Source: Bacteroidota bacterium
Lineage (GTDB): Bacteria > Bacteroidota > Bacteroidia > Bacteroidales > F082
Direction: 5' to 3'
Length of the DNA: 64,000 bases
Assembly: GCA_018830105.1 (NCBI GenBank)
Contig: JAHJTC010000008.1
Coordinates: forward strand, 1 to 64,000
In this document: one piece after another, positions 34,621-43,986 of the stretch
How positions within the stretch are numbered: position 1 is the first letter of the stretch
Layout of the letters: each line of letters starts with the position of its first letter
Notes under the pieces: model-generated
What the model was told of the DNA's origin: nothing
Databases searched by the model: none
Seen by the model: the letters and a program-made list of their open reading frames with translations, nothing else
Program-made: the position numbers and the translations under genes

Positions 34621-37569
34621 ATGAAAAAATTTACTTTGTTGGCTACAATCTTAGTTCTGGCCGTAATTTCAATGGGACAAAATCAGTTACCAATAAAACA
34701 ACTGTTAGATTTTCATTCGGGGGCTAAAAGTCCAAAAAAGAATTTTAACAAGTCATTTCCTACTGGTACAACGATGTATCGGGTATTTAAGAACAGCAAC
34801 AGCAAATTGGCTGATGACTACGGCAATCCACCATCGTGGAGCAACCTGCTGCATTTTGGTGGATCAGGAACAGATCACGGGTATGACGTTATCACTGACG
34901 AAAATGGTGATATTTATGCATGTGGTTCCTTTAGCGGAATGATTAAACATGGTGACATCACATGGAACAGCACAGGCCACTGGGATGGCTGGGTAGCAAA
35001 ATATCAGGCTGACGGAACACCGACATGGTTTAAGCAAATTCAGGCATCCACGAATGATTTTGTTGAAATATTTGGTGTTAATATTGATCAAAATGGAAAT
35101 ATCCTCATCACCGGATACCACACCGGCGTTATTCAACTTGATGGAATACAACTAAACTCCATTTCAGAACAAAGTTTGTTTTTTGCCAGACTTGATCCGG
35201 ATGGGAACACTTTAATGGCAAAAAATCACGGCAATAGTGCATACCTCGAAACCGGTACAGTGATCGATACGGATGAGAACAATAACATTTATATAATTGG
35301 AACTACCGATGGAAATATTAGTTTTTTATCAACCTCCCTTATTTTAAAATATGATCATGAAGGCAATTTGCTTTATTCCGAGTATTCGCAGGAGAACTAC
35401 ATGGACATGAAAGTGAAAGGACAAAACATTTACTTCGCTGGCACTGTCAATGAGGAGGGCTATATCGGAGATTTCTTTCTCGACCCTGTTTGGCACAGCG
35501 ATGCATTTATTGCTAAAGCAAATCTTGATCTTGAATATAATTGGGTAGTAATGGCCAATCATGGAGAAACTGGGGGGGACAGTCATGCTGTAGCTATGGA
35601 TGTAGATGATCAGGAAAATATTTATATCACAGGAGAGAACAGAGTAAATATTGGATTTGGCGAAGCTATATTGTCGCCTCATAATGGAAGCTTTGTTTTG
35701 AGAGCTGATGAAAATGGTGAAATATCATGGCTAAGTGGTTTTTCTGAAATTTACCATTCACCAAAAACACTATCTATAGGCGGTAGCAATAATTTGCTGG
35801 TAATTACAAGAGATAATATAATCACTTTCTATTTGCTCGATGGATTCATGCAAAATGAAATTGGTATCGATCAGGATTTTGAAAACTGCATATTCAACAC
35901 ACAAACCAATGAATTCATTAATATCGGCAGTGATTCTCAGAAAGTCTGTATGCATGCCTTCGATACCAATCTGAATACACAATGGAATATCCAATATGAA
36001 GGAGATGCCGCAAGCAGTTATGTGATAAATGCCCGAGGCGATAAATATGGAAATACATATTCGCTTAATTCAACTTCAAATACGATTGAATATCAAGGCA
36101 CAGAGATAGAAAATGGCTTATTCTTTGTAAAGCAAAACAGTGCCGGGGAAATATTATGGTTACACAATTTTCCTGATGTATTTATGATGCCGGAATACGG
36201 TAGTTTTCTTGAGATTGACACGGTAAATGGTTTCGTATATATAATCGGGTATTTTGAAGAATCTTTTATCGTTCCGGGAATCGAGACCCTGGTGGCTGGT
36301 GAAGACGGAAGTATATTTATTCTGAAATATAATTTTGAAGGGAGTTTTCAATGGGCCAGTCAAATGGACTTTGATCCGTGGGGATTGAGTTTGGCAACAT
36401 CAGCAACTGGAAACCTATTTATCAGCGGTTCATTTGATGGAACAGTCACCATTGGTGATGAAACACTGACCTCTTTGGGTGAAACTGATTTCTTTATTTC
36501 GAGAATCAACAGCGATGGTACTTTTTCATGGGCCACAGGAGTAGGCGGAGCACATGATATAGATTATTTTTGTACTATTGCAGCTAATGATGTTGATGAA
36601 GTATATTTCGCTGGCGAGATACTATCATCTGAAGTATTTTTTGAAAATTATCAATTAACATTGAATCAAGGAGATGGAAATATTGTTTTTGCAAAATTTG
36701 ACGGGAACGGAAACCTGCAATGGGCCACATCAAAAGCAGGCAGCCTAAAATATGAAGGTTGGGGAGATGATTACTGTTGGCCAACCGGACTGGAAACCGA
36801 TACCGACGGGAATGTATTCATGAAGGGCTGGCACGGTGACTCAACTTATTTTGATAATGTTATGTTAAGAAGTCCATATTATGCTTTGAGTAAATTCATT
36901 GCCAAATTTAATCCGGAAGGGAATACCATCTGGGCAAAGTCAATAAATGAAACCAGAGTTGGTATGGATTATAACCAGATGAGCACAGATGAAGCCGGAA
37001 ATGCCTACGTTGGCATTTCAGTTCGGGATACCATTTACTTTGAGGACATTTATATGTATCCTTGTTCTGAGAGCAACGATTTGCTGGTAGCAAAATATAA
37101 TCCGGATGGCATGCTTGAATGGGCGAAATTCATACAGGGACAGAGAACCTTCGGTTACGCTCCGAGCATTACAAGTGTTTCGGCGCTGAGCAATGACTAT
37201 GTGCTGTGTACGGGATATTTTACAGGAATGCTTGAATTTGGAGAAGAATCACTAAATGCTGATAACTACCATGGCTTTATGGTTTCAATTGGTCAGATTA
37301 CAGGTATCCTTGAAAATGACGGAGTAAAAAATATTCCACTTATCAGGGTTTACCCCAATCCATCCGATAACCTGGTTAATATTATACTGCCTTCTTACTG
37401 CAAATTTGATGTCTCATTAAAAGATAACACAGGCCGAACCGTTGTGGAAAAAACTTCTAACATTGGAGATCAGCACCTTATGGATGTATCAACCCTGCCA
37501 GGCGGGATCTATTATTTGATAATTGAGGCTGAAGATAGCACCGAAATCATAAAACTGATACTTGAATAA
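34621..37569 (+). CDS. Large secreted protein with SBBP-like repeats and T9SS sorting domain
   Basis: The start at 34621 gives the signal peptide MKKFTLLATILVLAVISMG. The 982-residue product has repeated strands of the form G.IYITG, W.K.... and FFARLDPDGN, about 50-60 residues apart, as in the SBBP beta-propeller repeats; DENGDIYACGSF, DQNGNILITGYH and DTDGNVFMKGWH are examples. The last about 75 residues (from IRVYPNPSDNLVNI to YYLIIEAEDSTEIIKLILE) form a type A T9SS C-terminal sorting domain. It is therefore exported across the outer membrane and probably surface-bound. Function unknown. Confidence 0.88.
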   Translation: MKKFTLLATILVLAVISMGQNQLPIKQLLDFHSGAKSPKKNFNKSFPTGTTMYRVFKNSNSKLADDYGNPPSWSNLLHFGGSGTDHGYDVITDENGDIYACGSFSGMIKHGDITWNSTGHWDGWVAKYQADGTPTWFKQIQASTNDFVEIFGVNIDQNGNILITGYHTGVIQLDGIQLNSISEQSLFFARLDPDGNTLMAKNHGNSAYLETGTVIDTDENNNIYIIGTTDGNISFLSTSLILKYDHEGNLLYSEYSQENYMDMKVKGQNIYFAGTVNEEGYIGDFFLDPVWHSDAFIAKANLDLEYNWVVMANHGETGGDSHAVAMDVDDQENIYITGENRVNIGFGEAILSPHNGSFVLRADENGEISWLSGFSEIYHSPKTLSIGGSNNLLVITRDNIITFYLLDGFMQNEIGIDQDFENCIFNTQTNEFINIGSDSQKVCMHAFDTNLNTQWNIQYEGDAASSYVINARGDKYGNTYSLNSTSNTIEYQGTEIENGLFFVKQNSAGEILWLHNFPDVFMMPEYGSFLEIDTVNGFVYIIGYFEESFIVPGIETLVAGEDGSIFILKYNFEGSFQWASQMDFDPWGLSLATSATGNLFISGSFDGTVTIGDETLTSLGETDFFISRINSDGTFSWATGVGGAHDIDYFCTIAANDVDEVYFAGEILSSEVFFENYQLTLNQGDGNIVFAKFDGNGNLQWATSKAGSLKYEGWGDDYCWPTGLETDTDGNVFMKGWHGDSTYFDNVMLRSPYYALSKFIAKFNPEGNTIWAKSINETRVGMDYNQMSTDEAGNAYVGISVRDTIYFEDIYMYPCSESNDLLVAKYNPDGMLEWAKFIQGQRTFGYAPSITSVSALSNDYVLCTGYFTGMLEFGEESLNADNYHGFMVSIGQITGILENDGVKNIPLIRVYPNPSDNLVNIILPSYCKFDVSLKDNTGRTVVEKTSNIGDQHLMDVSTLPGGIYYLIIEAEDSTEIIKLILE

Positions 37570-37903
37570 ATCTCAATTTCCTGGCTTTTAGAATTTATTG
37601 CAGGTTATGACTTTATGGACAGACATAGGGGCAAATAACAGGCGTTTCGACTTGTTCTGGTTGGGTCTAGGTAGTTAGACTTGGCTCGTACTTCAGCACA
37701 TACACACCCCAAAACCGGCATATCGAATCAGGAAAGCTCCACTTATGCGATCACCTTACGAATGAATTTTTCCGGAATTAAGGATGGTAATCTACTGAGA
37801 ACGATAGCAAAAGAGCCAGCTCAAAAGTGATGGTCAAGCATTGATTTAGGGTTTTACCTTAAACCCCAAAAAAGCTTCAACTTCTAAAGCAGGAATTTTA
37901 CCC
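37570..37903. other. Gene-free convergent interval
   Basis: Lies between the secreted propeller protein (+) and the sulfur operon (-). No open frame, repeat or clear T-tailed hairpin was seen. Confidence 0.5.
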
Positions 37904-38515
37904 TCAACACCCCCCGGAAGCAGCCACTACCTTCACGGCGCCGGGCACTACAGATTGATTGGCATTCGCTTTTTTATTGCCGCTGGCTTGTCCTTTAAAG
38001 AAGCGACCGTAATCGAAACGGGCTTTTTCAGCTTGGGCGTTGTAAAAATCGGCCTGCAATTCCTGCCCCAGCACCTGATCCGTAAAGGCAGCATCATTGG
38101 CCAAAGCAGTGATATTGTTTACGCCTTTGGCCATCAGTAGTTGCACCGCCATCACTGCTTCTGATTCTTTCGCGCCAACGACCAGCAGCTTATCCGCTTT
38201 TTTGATGGCTTTCAGCTGATCCGAATCCAGCAGCGCGGCAAAAGGAACTTTAAGCACTGCGCCAAAAGCATCCTTGCTTTTCAGCGAGCCACTCAGATCG
38301 AGCAGGGTAAAATCTTTCAGCGATTGATCGGCTTGCATGGCCTTTAATTGTTGTGGTTTTACCAACACCTTTTCGTGTGCTGTTTGTTCCAGCACCGCTT
38401 CATTGGTCAGGCTGTAAGCCGGCGCCATCCACCATTGAACAACTATCACAGCCAGCAGCGCAAGCACGAAAAGCAGCGCGGCATTGGCAAGCATTTTATT
38501 ATTGATTGTATTCAT
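37904..38515 (-). CDS. Membrane-anchored rhodanese-like protein ending in Gly-Gly-Cys
   Basis: A 203-residue protein with an N-terminal membrane anchor (about 10-32) and a periplasmic rhodanese-like alpha/beta fold: FTLLDLSGSLKSKDAFGAVLKVPFAALL, then a strand LLVVGAKESEAVMAVQLL where the catalytic Cys loop should be. That position reads Gly-Ala-Lys-Glu-Ser, so the active-site Cys is missing. A low-complexity linker rich in Lys, Asn and Ala leads to VPGAVKVVAASGGC at the very end. It is the last gene of the sulfur operon, 18 bases after the gene before it. The only Cys in the protein is the C-terminal one. Function inferred: carrier of a sulfur atom or persulfide on the terminal Cys. Confidence 0.75.
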   Translation of the reverse strand: MNTINNKMLANAALLFVLALLAVIVVQWWMAPAYSLTNEAVLEQTAHEKVLVKPQQLKAMQADQSLKDFTLLDLSGSLKSKDAFGAVLKVPFAALLDSDQLKAIKKADKLLVVGAKESEAVMAVQLLMAKGVNNITALANDAAFTDQVLGQELQADFYNAQAEKARFDYGRFFKGQASGNKKANANQSVVPGAVKVVAASGGC

Positions 38516-38533
38516 GTGTTTATTTTTTTCGTT

Positions 38534-39760
38534 TTAACAACCTCCCTGGCCAGCCGGCGGGGCTTCCATTTCCACGATGGTGGTCACAGGTTTGGCTTTT
38601 TTATTGATCTTTTGCGCAGCTTCTCCCGACTGGAAAGCTTCGCGTGCACGCTCGATAAAGCGTGCATCGAATTGTTGCATTTCGCTGTATTTGTCGGGTT
38701 TGTTTTCGGCCTGGAAAATGGTATAAAAGAACTGGTTCAATCCACCTCTGAGCACAAAAACGTTTTTCAGTCCGCTTCTTCTCAGCGTCATCCAGGCCTG
38801 ATTGGCATCAGTATCGTCGAAACCAAAAAACAAAATAGGCTGTTTTTTCTCACCCAGCAGCTTTTTGTAGCCCATATCCAGCACCTTGGCTACCGGAATA
38901 TGCAGTGCTCCGGGAAGCGTAAATTCAGCGAAGGCGGCATCATTGCGTACATCTACCAGCACGAAATTATTCTCCTTGGGATTGAGCAGTTTATAGGCCA
39001 GTTCGTCCGTATCTACATATTGTTTTCCTTCGGCAGCTTCTGTTAAAAGGGTTTTGGCATCCGTTTCGAACCATTTGCTGCGCGGACTGTCAGGTAATAG
39101 CAATATCAGCAAGGCAACGCCCAGCATCAGTAAGACAGGTCCTACATAAAGCGGCGCAAACAAACCCTTGCGAGGCTCCAGGCCATTCACCTTGTCTTCT
39201 ATTTTGCGCGTTACGATAAAGGCAGCCAGCGCCACCAGTACGAGCAAAAACACAAACCATTCACGGTTCATATTAAGGCTATCAAAAATGAATACCCTGC
39301 CCAGATCGCCACTGGTATAAAGCGGTGCAAACTCATCATAAAACGAACCGAAGAAGAAGACACCAATCATCAGCCCCAGCACAAATACCATGGCATCTAT
39401 TTTTCCTATAACGGCGGCCACCATGCTGGTTCCGGGGCAAAAACCACCCAAAATAAAGCCAAATCCCATAATCGCACCACCAACGAGTGCCGACCACAGA
39501 AAAGTGGGGTTGATATAGAGTAAATCATAGTTGACCCAGCCCATATAGTTGAACAACAACAGGCCGAGGGCAGCGGTGATGGCAGCGGTAAAAAACACGC
39601 GCAACACCACAAAATCATAGCCGTAAAAAACACCCGCCAGTTTGCGAGAATTGGAAAAGCCACCCTGTTCGAGCACATAGCCGAAGCCCAATCCGATCAC
39701 AAAAGCAAAAAATAAATTCAGGTCGGGGTTAACGAATCCTTGAGGAATTAATGGTCCCAT
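38534..39760 (-). CDS. YeeE/YedE-type transporter fused to a rhodanese-like domain, ending in Gly-Gly-Cys
   Basis: The first about 235 residues are a YeeE/YedE (TsuA-like) membrane protein, a family that includes a thiosulfate importer; conserved features are GFGYVLEQGGFSNSRKLAG and GGFCPGTSMVAAVIGK with its channel Cys. A rhodanese-like domain follows at about 255-355, with NNFVLVDVRNDAAFAEFTLPGALHIP, but the active loop reads LFFGFDDTDANQAW and lacks the catalytic Cys. A tail of about 45 residues ends APPAGQGGC. The gene starts 12 bases after the other YeeE/YedE half. Together they probably form one transport unit. The terminal Cys may take over the sulfur-carrying role. Confidence 0.8.
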   Translation of the reverse strand: MGPLIPQGFVNPDLNLFFAFVIGLGFGYVLEQGGFSNSRKLAGVFYGYDFVVLRVFFTAAITAALGLLLFNYMGWVNYDLLYINPTFLWSALVGGAIMGFGFILGGFCPGTSMVAAVIGKIDAMVFVLGLMIGVFFFGSFYDEFAPLYTSGDLGRVFIFDSLNMNREWFVFLLVLVALAAFIVTRKIEDKVNGLEPRKGLFAPLYVGPVLLMLGVALLILLLPDSPRSKWFETDAKTLLTEAAEGKQYVDTDELAYKLLNPKENNFVLVDVRNDAAFAEFTLPGALHIPVAKVLDMGYKKLLGEKKQPILFFGFDDTDANQAWMTLRRSGLKNVFVLRGGLNQFFYTIFQAENKPDKYSEMQQFDARFIERAREAFQSGEAAQKINKKAKPVTTIVEMEAPPAGQGGC

Positions 39761-39772
39761 AAGTTCTTGTGT

Positions 39773-40300
39773 TTATCCGTTGATCCAAAGTTTTCTAAAA
39801 AAGTAAGCGACGACGAAGCCTGTTCCAAAGATGGCCATCATTGTAAGGAAGCCTGCTGTTGAAAGCACGGCCATGCCGCTGAGGGCAGCGCCGCTCGTAC
39901 AGCCTCGTCCAAACTGCGCGCCTACGCCAAAAAGTATCCCGCCAAGGCCAGCAAAAATCAGCCTTTTAGCATTACTAATACGTGGCCCTTTGTCGATGGC
40001 AAATCCTGCCCTTCCCGACATAAAGCCGCTGAAAAAGGCACCACCAAGCACGCCCATGGTGAGGTAAACCAGCCAGTTTTTCATCGGACGGCCATCGCCT
40101 GTGGCAAAAAAGGAAGCATAAAAGGAGTTTTGCTCGGCATAGTCTGGTGCAATACTCCCTATGGTTTCTATTACAACACTTTTAGCTGCACCACTGGCGC
40201 CCAATCCGCGCCCTGTAATAAAAAATGCAGCCAGCAATACCAAACCCAGCAGGAATCCGGCCAGGTAAGGGTTCATATACGGTTTAGGTTTTTGTTCCAT
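39773..40300 (-). CDS. YeeE/YedE-type (TsuA-like) transport protein, N-terminal half
   Basis: The start at 40300 (MEQKPKPYMNPYLAGFLLGL) is chosen because the longer version would run into the gene before it. The 175-residue protein has about five TM segments and the family motif FGRGCTSGAALSGMAVLS with the conserved Cys in a re-entrant helix. In TsuA such Cys residues pass thiosulfate along the channel by S-H-S contacts. It is separated by 12 bases from the second half fused to rhodanese; split YeeE/YedE pairs of this kind are common. Substrate is likely thiosulfate or a related sulfur species. Confidence 0.85.
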   Translation of the reverse strand: MEQKPKPYMNPYLAGFLLGLVLLAAFFITGRGLGASGAAKSVVIETIGSIAPDYAEQNSFYASFFATGDGRPMKNWLVYLTMGVLGGAFFSGFMSGRAGFAIDKGPRISNAKRLIFAGLGGILFGVGAQFGRGCTSGAALSGMAVLSTAGFLTMMAIFGTGFVVAYFFRKLWING

Positions 40301-40313
40301 AGCGTTTATGTTT

Positions 40314-41381
40314 TTAGCATCCACCCTGCACAGATTTAATCTCAACGGCAGGCGCATTGTCAGGCACAGCCTGTGTGGCAGTGGATAAGGGTAAATTATT
40401 TTTGTGAATATCAGACCAGTAATGACCGGCTTTCTTTTCGATATCTATCAGCGTTTCGTTGATAAAGGCGTTGGTACCAAACTTCACGGAATAGGCATCG
40501 TAGCCCAGCATTTTGAGGTAGGCCACAACCGCAGCGCTGTGCTGTCCGGTGAAGCAATACACGGCAATGGGTTGATCCGTTGGCAAAGTGCTTAGATCGG
40601 TAGTGGTGAGTAAGGCTTGTTTGGGGGTGTATTGTACCGCACCAGGCAGATGGCCGGGATTGATGTATTTATCTTCGGGCCAGTAATTGATCACGAAGTA
40701 TTTGTCAGGATTGTCGATAATGGCTTTGTAATCGATCAGGAAGCTGTTGCTGGGCTTGCTAAGCAGGGTGTCGGCTTGTTCGAAAGCTATTTCAAGCGGC
40801 AGGCTCGCTGTGGTTTCTATTTCAGGATAAGCACCTTTGGCCGGCTTGGGATGGCTTTCGGTTTCCAGCTTACCAACCAAATCGTTTCCGATACTTTTGT
40901 CCCAGCCCGCTTCGGCTATGGCTTTGTTCCACGAACTCATTCCAAACCGCAGACTAAAGGTATTGTCATAGCCCAGCAGTCTTAAAATTCCGGTTGCAAA
41001 ACCAGCAGTTTGTCCTTTGGCGCAAACCAATGCAATGGTATCAAAGGCTTGTGCATCAAGGGAATTGCGGAAATAATTCATCAAGCCTGTTGTTTGAATA
41101 TTGACCGCGCCTTCGATATGGCCCGCTTCAAATTCGATTTCAGGGCGCAGGTCGATCACCTTGATGTTGTGTGTGCGGTTTAGGTAAATATCGGCCGCAT
41201 TGATGATTGCCGGCGCAATGTCACTGTTGATGTAATTGCCATGCTGCTCAAAATAAGCAGCAAGCTCAGCTCCCGAGTAACTTTTTGATGGGCTTTGCTG
41301 AAAACTTTCATCCTGCTGTTGGCATGCTGTAAACAGCACTAATGCCGTCAGGATAAGACCTATTAAACGAAACTTCATCAT
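40314..41381 (-). CDS. Double-rhodanese lipoprotein ending in Gly-Gly-Cys
   Basis: The start at 41381 (MMKFRLIGLILTALVLFTAC) gives a lipoprotein signal with lipobox FTAC, hence an exported, membrane-tethered protein of 355 residues. Two rhodanese domains follow. The first has IKVIDLRPEIEFEAGHIEGAVNI and the catalytic Cys in VCAKGQTAG. The second has the Cys in YCFTGQHSA. Both active loops seem complete, so this is a true sulfurtransferase able to carry persulfide. After the second domain a tail of about 40 residues ends VEIKSVQGGC. It lies ten bases after the cytochrome b gene. It may hand sulfur between the periplasmic reductase and the YeeE/YedE unit. Confidence 0.85.
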   Translation of the reverse strand: MMKFRLIGLILTALVLFTACQQQDESFQQSPSKSYSGAELAAYFEQHGNYINSDIAPAIINAADIYLNRTHNIKVIDLRPEIEFEAGHIEGAVNIQTTGLMNYFRNSLDAQAFDTIALVCAKGQTAGFATGILRLLGYDNTFSLRFGMSSWNKAIAEAGWDKSIGNDLVGKLETESHPKPAKGAYPEIETTASLPLEIAFEQADTLLSKPSNSFLIDYKAIIDNPDKYFVINYWPEDKYINPGHLPGAVQYTPKQALLTTTDLSTLPTDQPIAVYCFTGQHSAAVVAYLKMLGYDAYSVKFGTNAFINETLIDIEKKAGHYWSDIHKNNLPLSTATQAVPDNAPAVEIKSVQGGC

Positions 41382-41391
41382 AACGATTTGT

Positions 41392-42051
41392 TTACTTTTC
41401 TTCATCATTTTCTTTTTTTGAATCTTCATTTTCATCCACGTCCAGCTCCTCCCAGCCGGTAATCATGGCTTTGAGGTTTGAAGTAACCGTGTGTCCTGTG
41501 GTAATCAGGTAAAGATGCACAATCACAAATGCCATCAGAATGAAAGCCCCAAAAGTATGGATCAGGGCAATGATTTCCAGGTTGTCGATGGTAATAATTT
41601 CGATGCCGCCGTCCTGGGGATAGCGATAAAACATATAGAGCAATCCCGATACCACCATCACTGGAATGATTAACACTTTAAGGCCAAGATAAACCAGCCT
41701 TTGCAGTGGATTCAGCTTACTAATCACCGTTTTCTTGGTGGGATGAGGCGCATTGCGAAAAATCCCGAAGAGGTAAAATTCAGCCTGTGCCCGCAGATTT
41801 TCAGTTGTGGGGATGTATTGCTTCCACTCTCCTGTGGTTACATGCCAGAAAATGGCAAAAATGATCAGGATGAGAAAAGCCCAAGCCGCTTTGTTGTGGA
41901 GATCCACAGCTGTTTCGTATCCAAACAAGGAGTACGAACTATGAATTTCAAATCCGGTAAGTGCAAGCAGGAAGATGAGCAGGCTCTGATTCCAGTGCCA
42001 GAAGCGCTCGAAGCCTTTGTAAACGTATGCTTTTTTTGTGTTGTTACTCAT
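41392..42051 (-). CDS. Cytochrome b subunit (thiosulfate/tetrathionate reductase type)
   Basis: A 219-residue di-haem b-type membrane protein. The start YVYKGFERFWHWNQSLLIFLLALTGFEIH carries the first His ligands, AVDLHNKAAWAFLILIIFAIFWHVTTGEW the next, and LIHTFGAFILMAFVIVHLYLITTGHT the last span, with four TM segments in total and an acidic C-terminal tail. It belongs with the formate-dehydrogenase gamma/PhsC-like cytochromes that exchange electrons with quinone. It lies 12 bases after the octahaem cytochrome gene, its probable electron partner. Confidence 0.88.
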   Translation of the reverse strand: MSNNTKKAYVYKGFERFWHWNQSLLIFLLALTGFEIHSSYSLFGYETAVDLHNKAAWAFLILIIFAIFWHVTTGEWKQYIPTTENLRAQAEFYLFGIFRNAPHPTKKTVISKLNPLQRLVYLGLKVLIIPVMVVSGLLYMFYRYPQDGGIEIITIDNLEIIALIHTFGAFILMAFVIVHLYLITTGHTVTSNLKAMITGWEELDVDENEDSKKENDEEK

Positions 42052-42062
42052 GGGTTTTGTTT

Positions 42063-43667
42063 TTAATGGGTTTGGGCCAGATTTGATTTCCGCGCAGAAA
42101 TTATACGAATCACCGCATGCACGGCCACACCAATAAGCGATAAGATCAACAGCATCCTGCCGGCAAAATCCAACAGTTCGTTGCGGTCGCGGCCGGGCAT
42201 ATAAAAATCGTTGAGCGCTGCCAATCGACCGTTTTCAGGGGTGTGGCATTCTTTGCAGCTCACCGCTTCATCTGCATCTGATACCATGTGGTTCACAGGT
42301 AAGTACATTTCCGTTGCAACAAAATCATGTTTGCCGCTATAAGGCATATCTACATAAGCCATGCCTTCTTCAATGGCGCGCTCCCATTCCAGATCGAGCC
42401 AAAGTGCCCCTTTTCCCTTTTCCTTGTCCCAAAGCTTGGCCTGAATTATTGTAAGATTTTCTGTGTCGTAAGGCTGTCTGCCACGATGAACTTTTACCGG
42501 AATAATCTTACTGTCACGATCGCGATATTCTCCATTCAGGGTGTTGATCTTGAGGAAAGGCTGCGTGGTATCCACTTTGTCGGTCATCAAATGATGATCA
42601 GCCGTACCGTTGAACCACATGTATTCAGGTTCCACATTTTTTTCCCAGTCAAAATCACCTTTGATGGAAGCATAGGTGGCATTCCCCTCTTCGTCCAGTT
42701 CTTCATAGGCTTTACCATCTTTTTTGCGCGTGGCTGTCGACCAATCCCACGACATCTTTGTTTTGTTCACCTTGGCGTAGATCGGTATGTGACAGGTTTG
42801 ACAGGAAACCTTAATCGAATGCTCGTTTAAAATGGATTTTTGATGCGGGAAAGCTGTGTGGCACTCCTCGCAGCTCATGCGTTGCGTATTGGTGGAAGAA
42901 ACGCCATAATAACGGCCCTTCATCACATGATTTTCGGCAGTATGGCAGTCCACACAACTCATATTTAAGCCATCAACGCCCATATGTACGTCCACATCGC
43001 GACCGGCTGTGAGCAGCGCCATTTCCAGGTCGCCATGCTTAACGTTGTTACCACCGCCACCGGTGAAGTGACAGGCACCACAGTTTTCACTTTTTGGCTG
43101 GCCAACATTAGCCAGAATTCTCTTGAAATCAGGGCCATTTTCGCCCATTACAGGATAACCCGCTCCACCACTTGCTTTTTTGTATGTTCCTGTATTATCA
43201 TGACAAACAATACAGTCAATATTAAACTGGTTTTCAAAATCAAACTCCTTATCGTCCCAACCATAGCCGGCATGACATTTCATACAGCTTCCTTCGTTGG
43301 ACTGCACCCCGGTACAAAAATTATTGATCAGGTTTTTCTTCCCAAGATAAGTCACGCCCCGCCCTGGAATATAAGCTTCACGTTCCCAGGTGAAGTGAGC
43401 ACTTTGCAAAAGCTCATGACCACGCTCGGTGTGACAAGTCAAACAGGCAGCTGTAATTTCATGGGGGTTGGTAAAATCCTGCTGCAGGATTTCCATTTTA
43501 CCATGATCAACACCAGCCTGATGTTCGATCGGGTATTTGGCTTTCAGCTCTTCCAGCAGGGCGTTCTCGCCCTTGGGCTGACGCAAGGCTACCGTAACGA
43601 TCACCAGGGGCGCAATAATGGCCAGAAAAAAGGTGAGCGCTTTAGTGAAATTTTTCATTGAAGACAT
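42063..43667 (-). CDS. otr: Octahaem c-type cytochrome, tetrathionate reductase (OTR) family
   Basis: A 534-residue exported protein with an N-terminal signal/anchor (about 8-28), eight CxxCH motifs by my count (CLTCH, CMKCH, CIVCH, CGACH, CVDCH, CEECH, CQTCH, CKECH) and a C-terminal TM anchor (about 505-525). Eight haems, the FCTGVQSNEGSCMKCH segment, the HxGVDGLNMSC segment and the membrane anchor fit the octahaem tetrathionate reductase family, whose Shewanella member reduces tetrathionate, nitrite and hydroxylamine in vitro. The natural substrate is uncertain; the operon context of rhodanese and thiosulfate-type transport favours a sulfur oxyanion. It is the first gene of the six-gene operon. 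Confidence 0.9.
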   Translation of the reverse strand: MSSMKNFTKALTFFLAIIAPLVIVTVALRQPKGENALLEELKAKYPIEHQAGVDHGKMEILQQDFTNPHEITAACLTCHTERGHELLQSAHFTWEREAYIPGRGVTYLGKKNLINNFCTGVQSNEGSCMKCHAGYGWDDKEFDFENQFNIDCIVCHDNTGTYKKASGGAGYPVMGENGPDFKRILANVGQPKSENCGACHFTGGGGNNVKHGDLEMALLTAGRDVDVHMGVDGLNMSCVDCHTAENHVMKGRYYGVSSTNTQRMSCEECHTAFPHQKSILNEHSIKVSCQTCHIPIYAKVNKTKMSWDWSTATRKKDGKAYEELDEEGNATYASIKGDFDWEKNVEPEYMWFNGTADHHLMTDKVDTTQPFLKINTLNGEYRDRDSKIIPVKVHRGRQPYDTENLTIIQAKLWDKEKGKGALWLDLEWERAIEEGMAYVDMPYSGKHDFVATEMYLPVNHMVSDADEAVSCKECHTPENGRLAALNDFYMPGRDRNELLDFAGRMLLILSLIGVAVHAVIRIISARKSNLAQTH

Positions 43668-43986
43668 ATCGTGTTGATTTTCAGTTATCTTTTATTGTTA
43701 CAACTTTAACAGATAGATATATGCAAATGTATAGATATATTCATTGTGCTGTAATAATTCCGCCTATTTAGGACGAGTCTAAATATGAGCATAAAATTAA
43801 GATTTTCAACAGTATAAATACGCTCTGTTAATTTAGAAACAGTATAAATTAGTGGGCTTTGAAAGATTGATAATACAATTGAACTGACAAAGCGATAAGG
43901 GAAGGGGCATTCTTCAAACTAAAATGCTCTTAAAATACTGATTTATAGCGATATGTTTTTCAAATAAAGGTTTTCGAACTAGCCTT
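43668..43986. other. Upstream region of the sulfur operon
   Basis: AT-rich and gene-free. On the minus strand TACATTTG (43731-43724) fits the -7 box, 57 bases before the octahaem cytochrome start. No matching -33 box, dyad operator or hairpin was noted. Confidence 0.45.
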
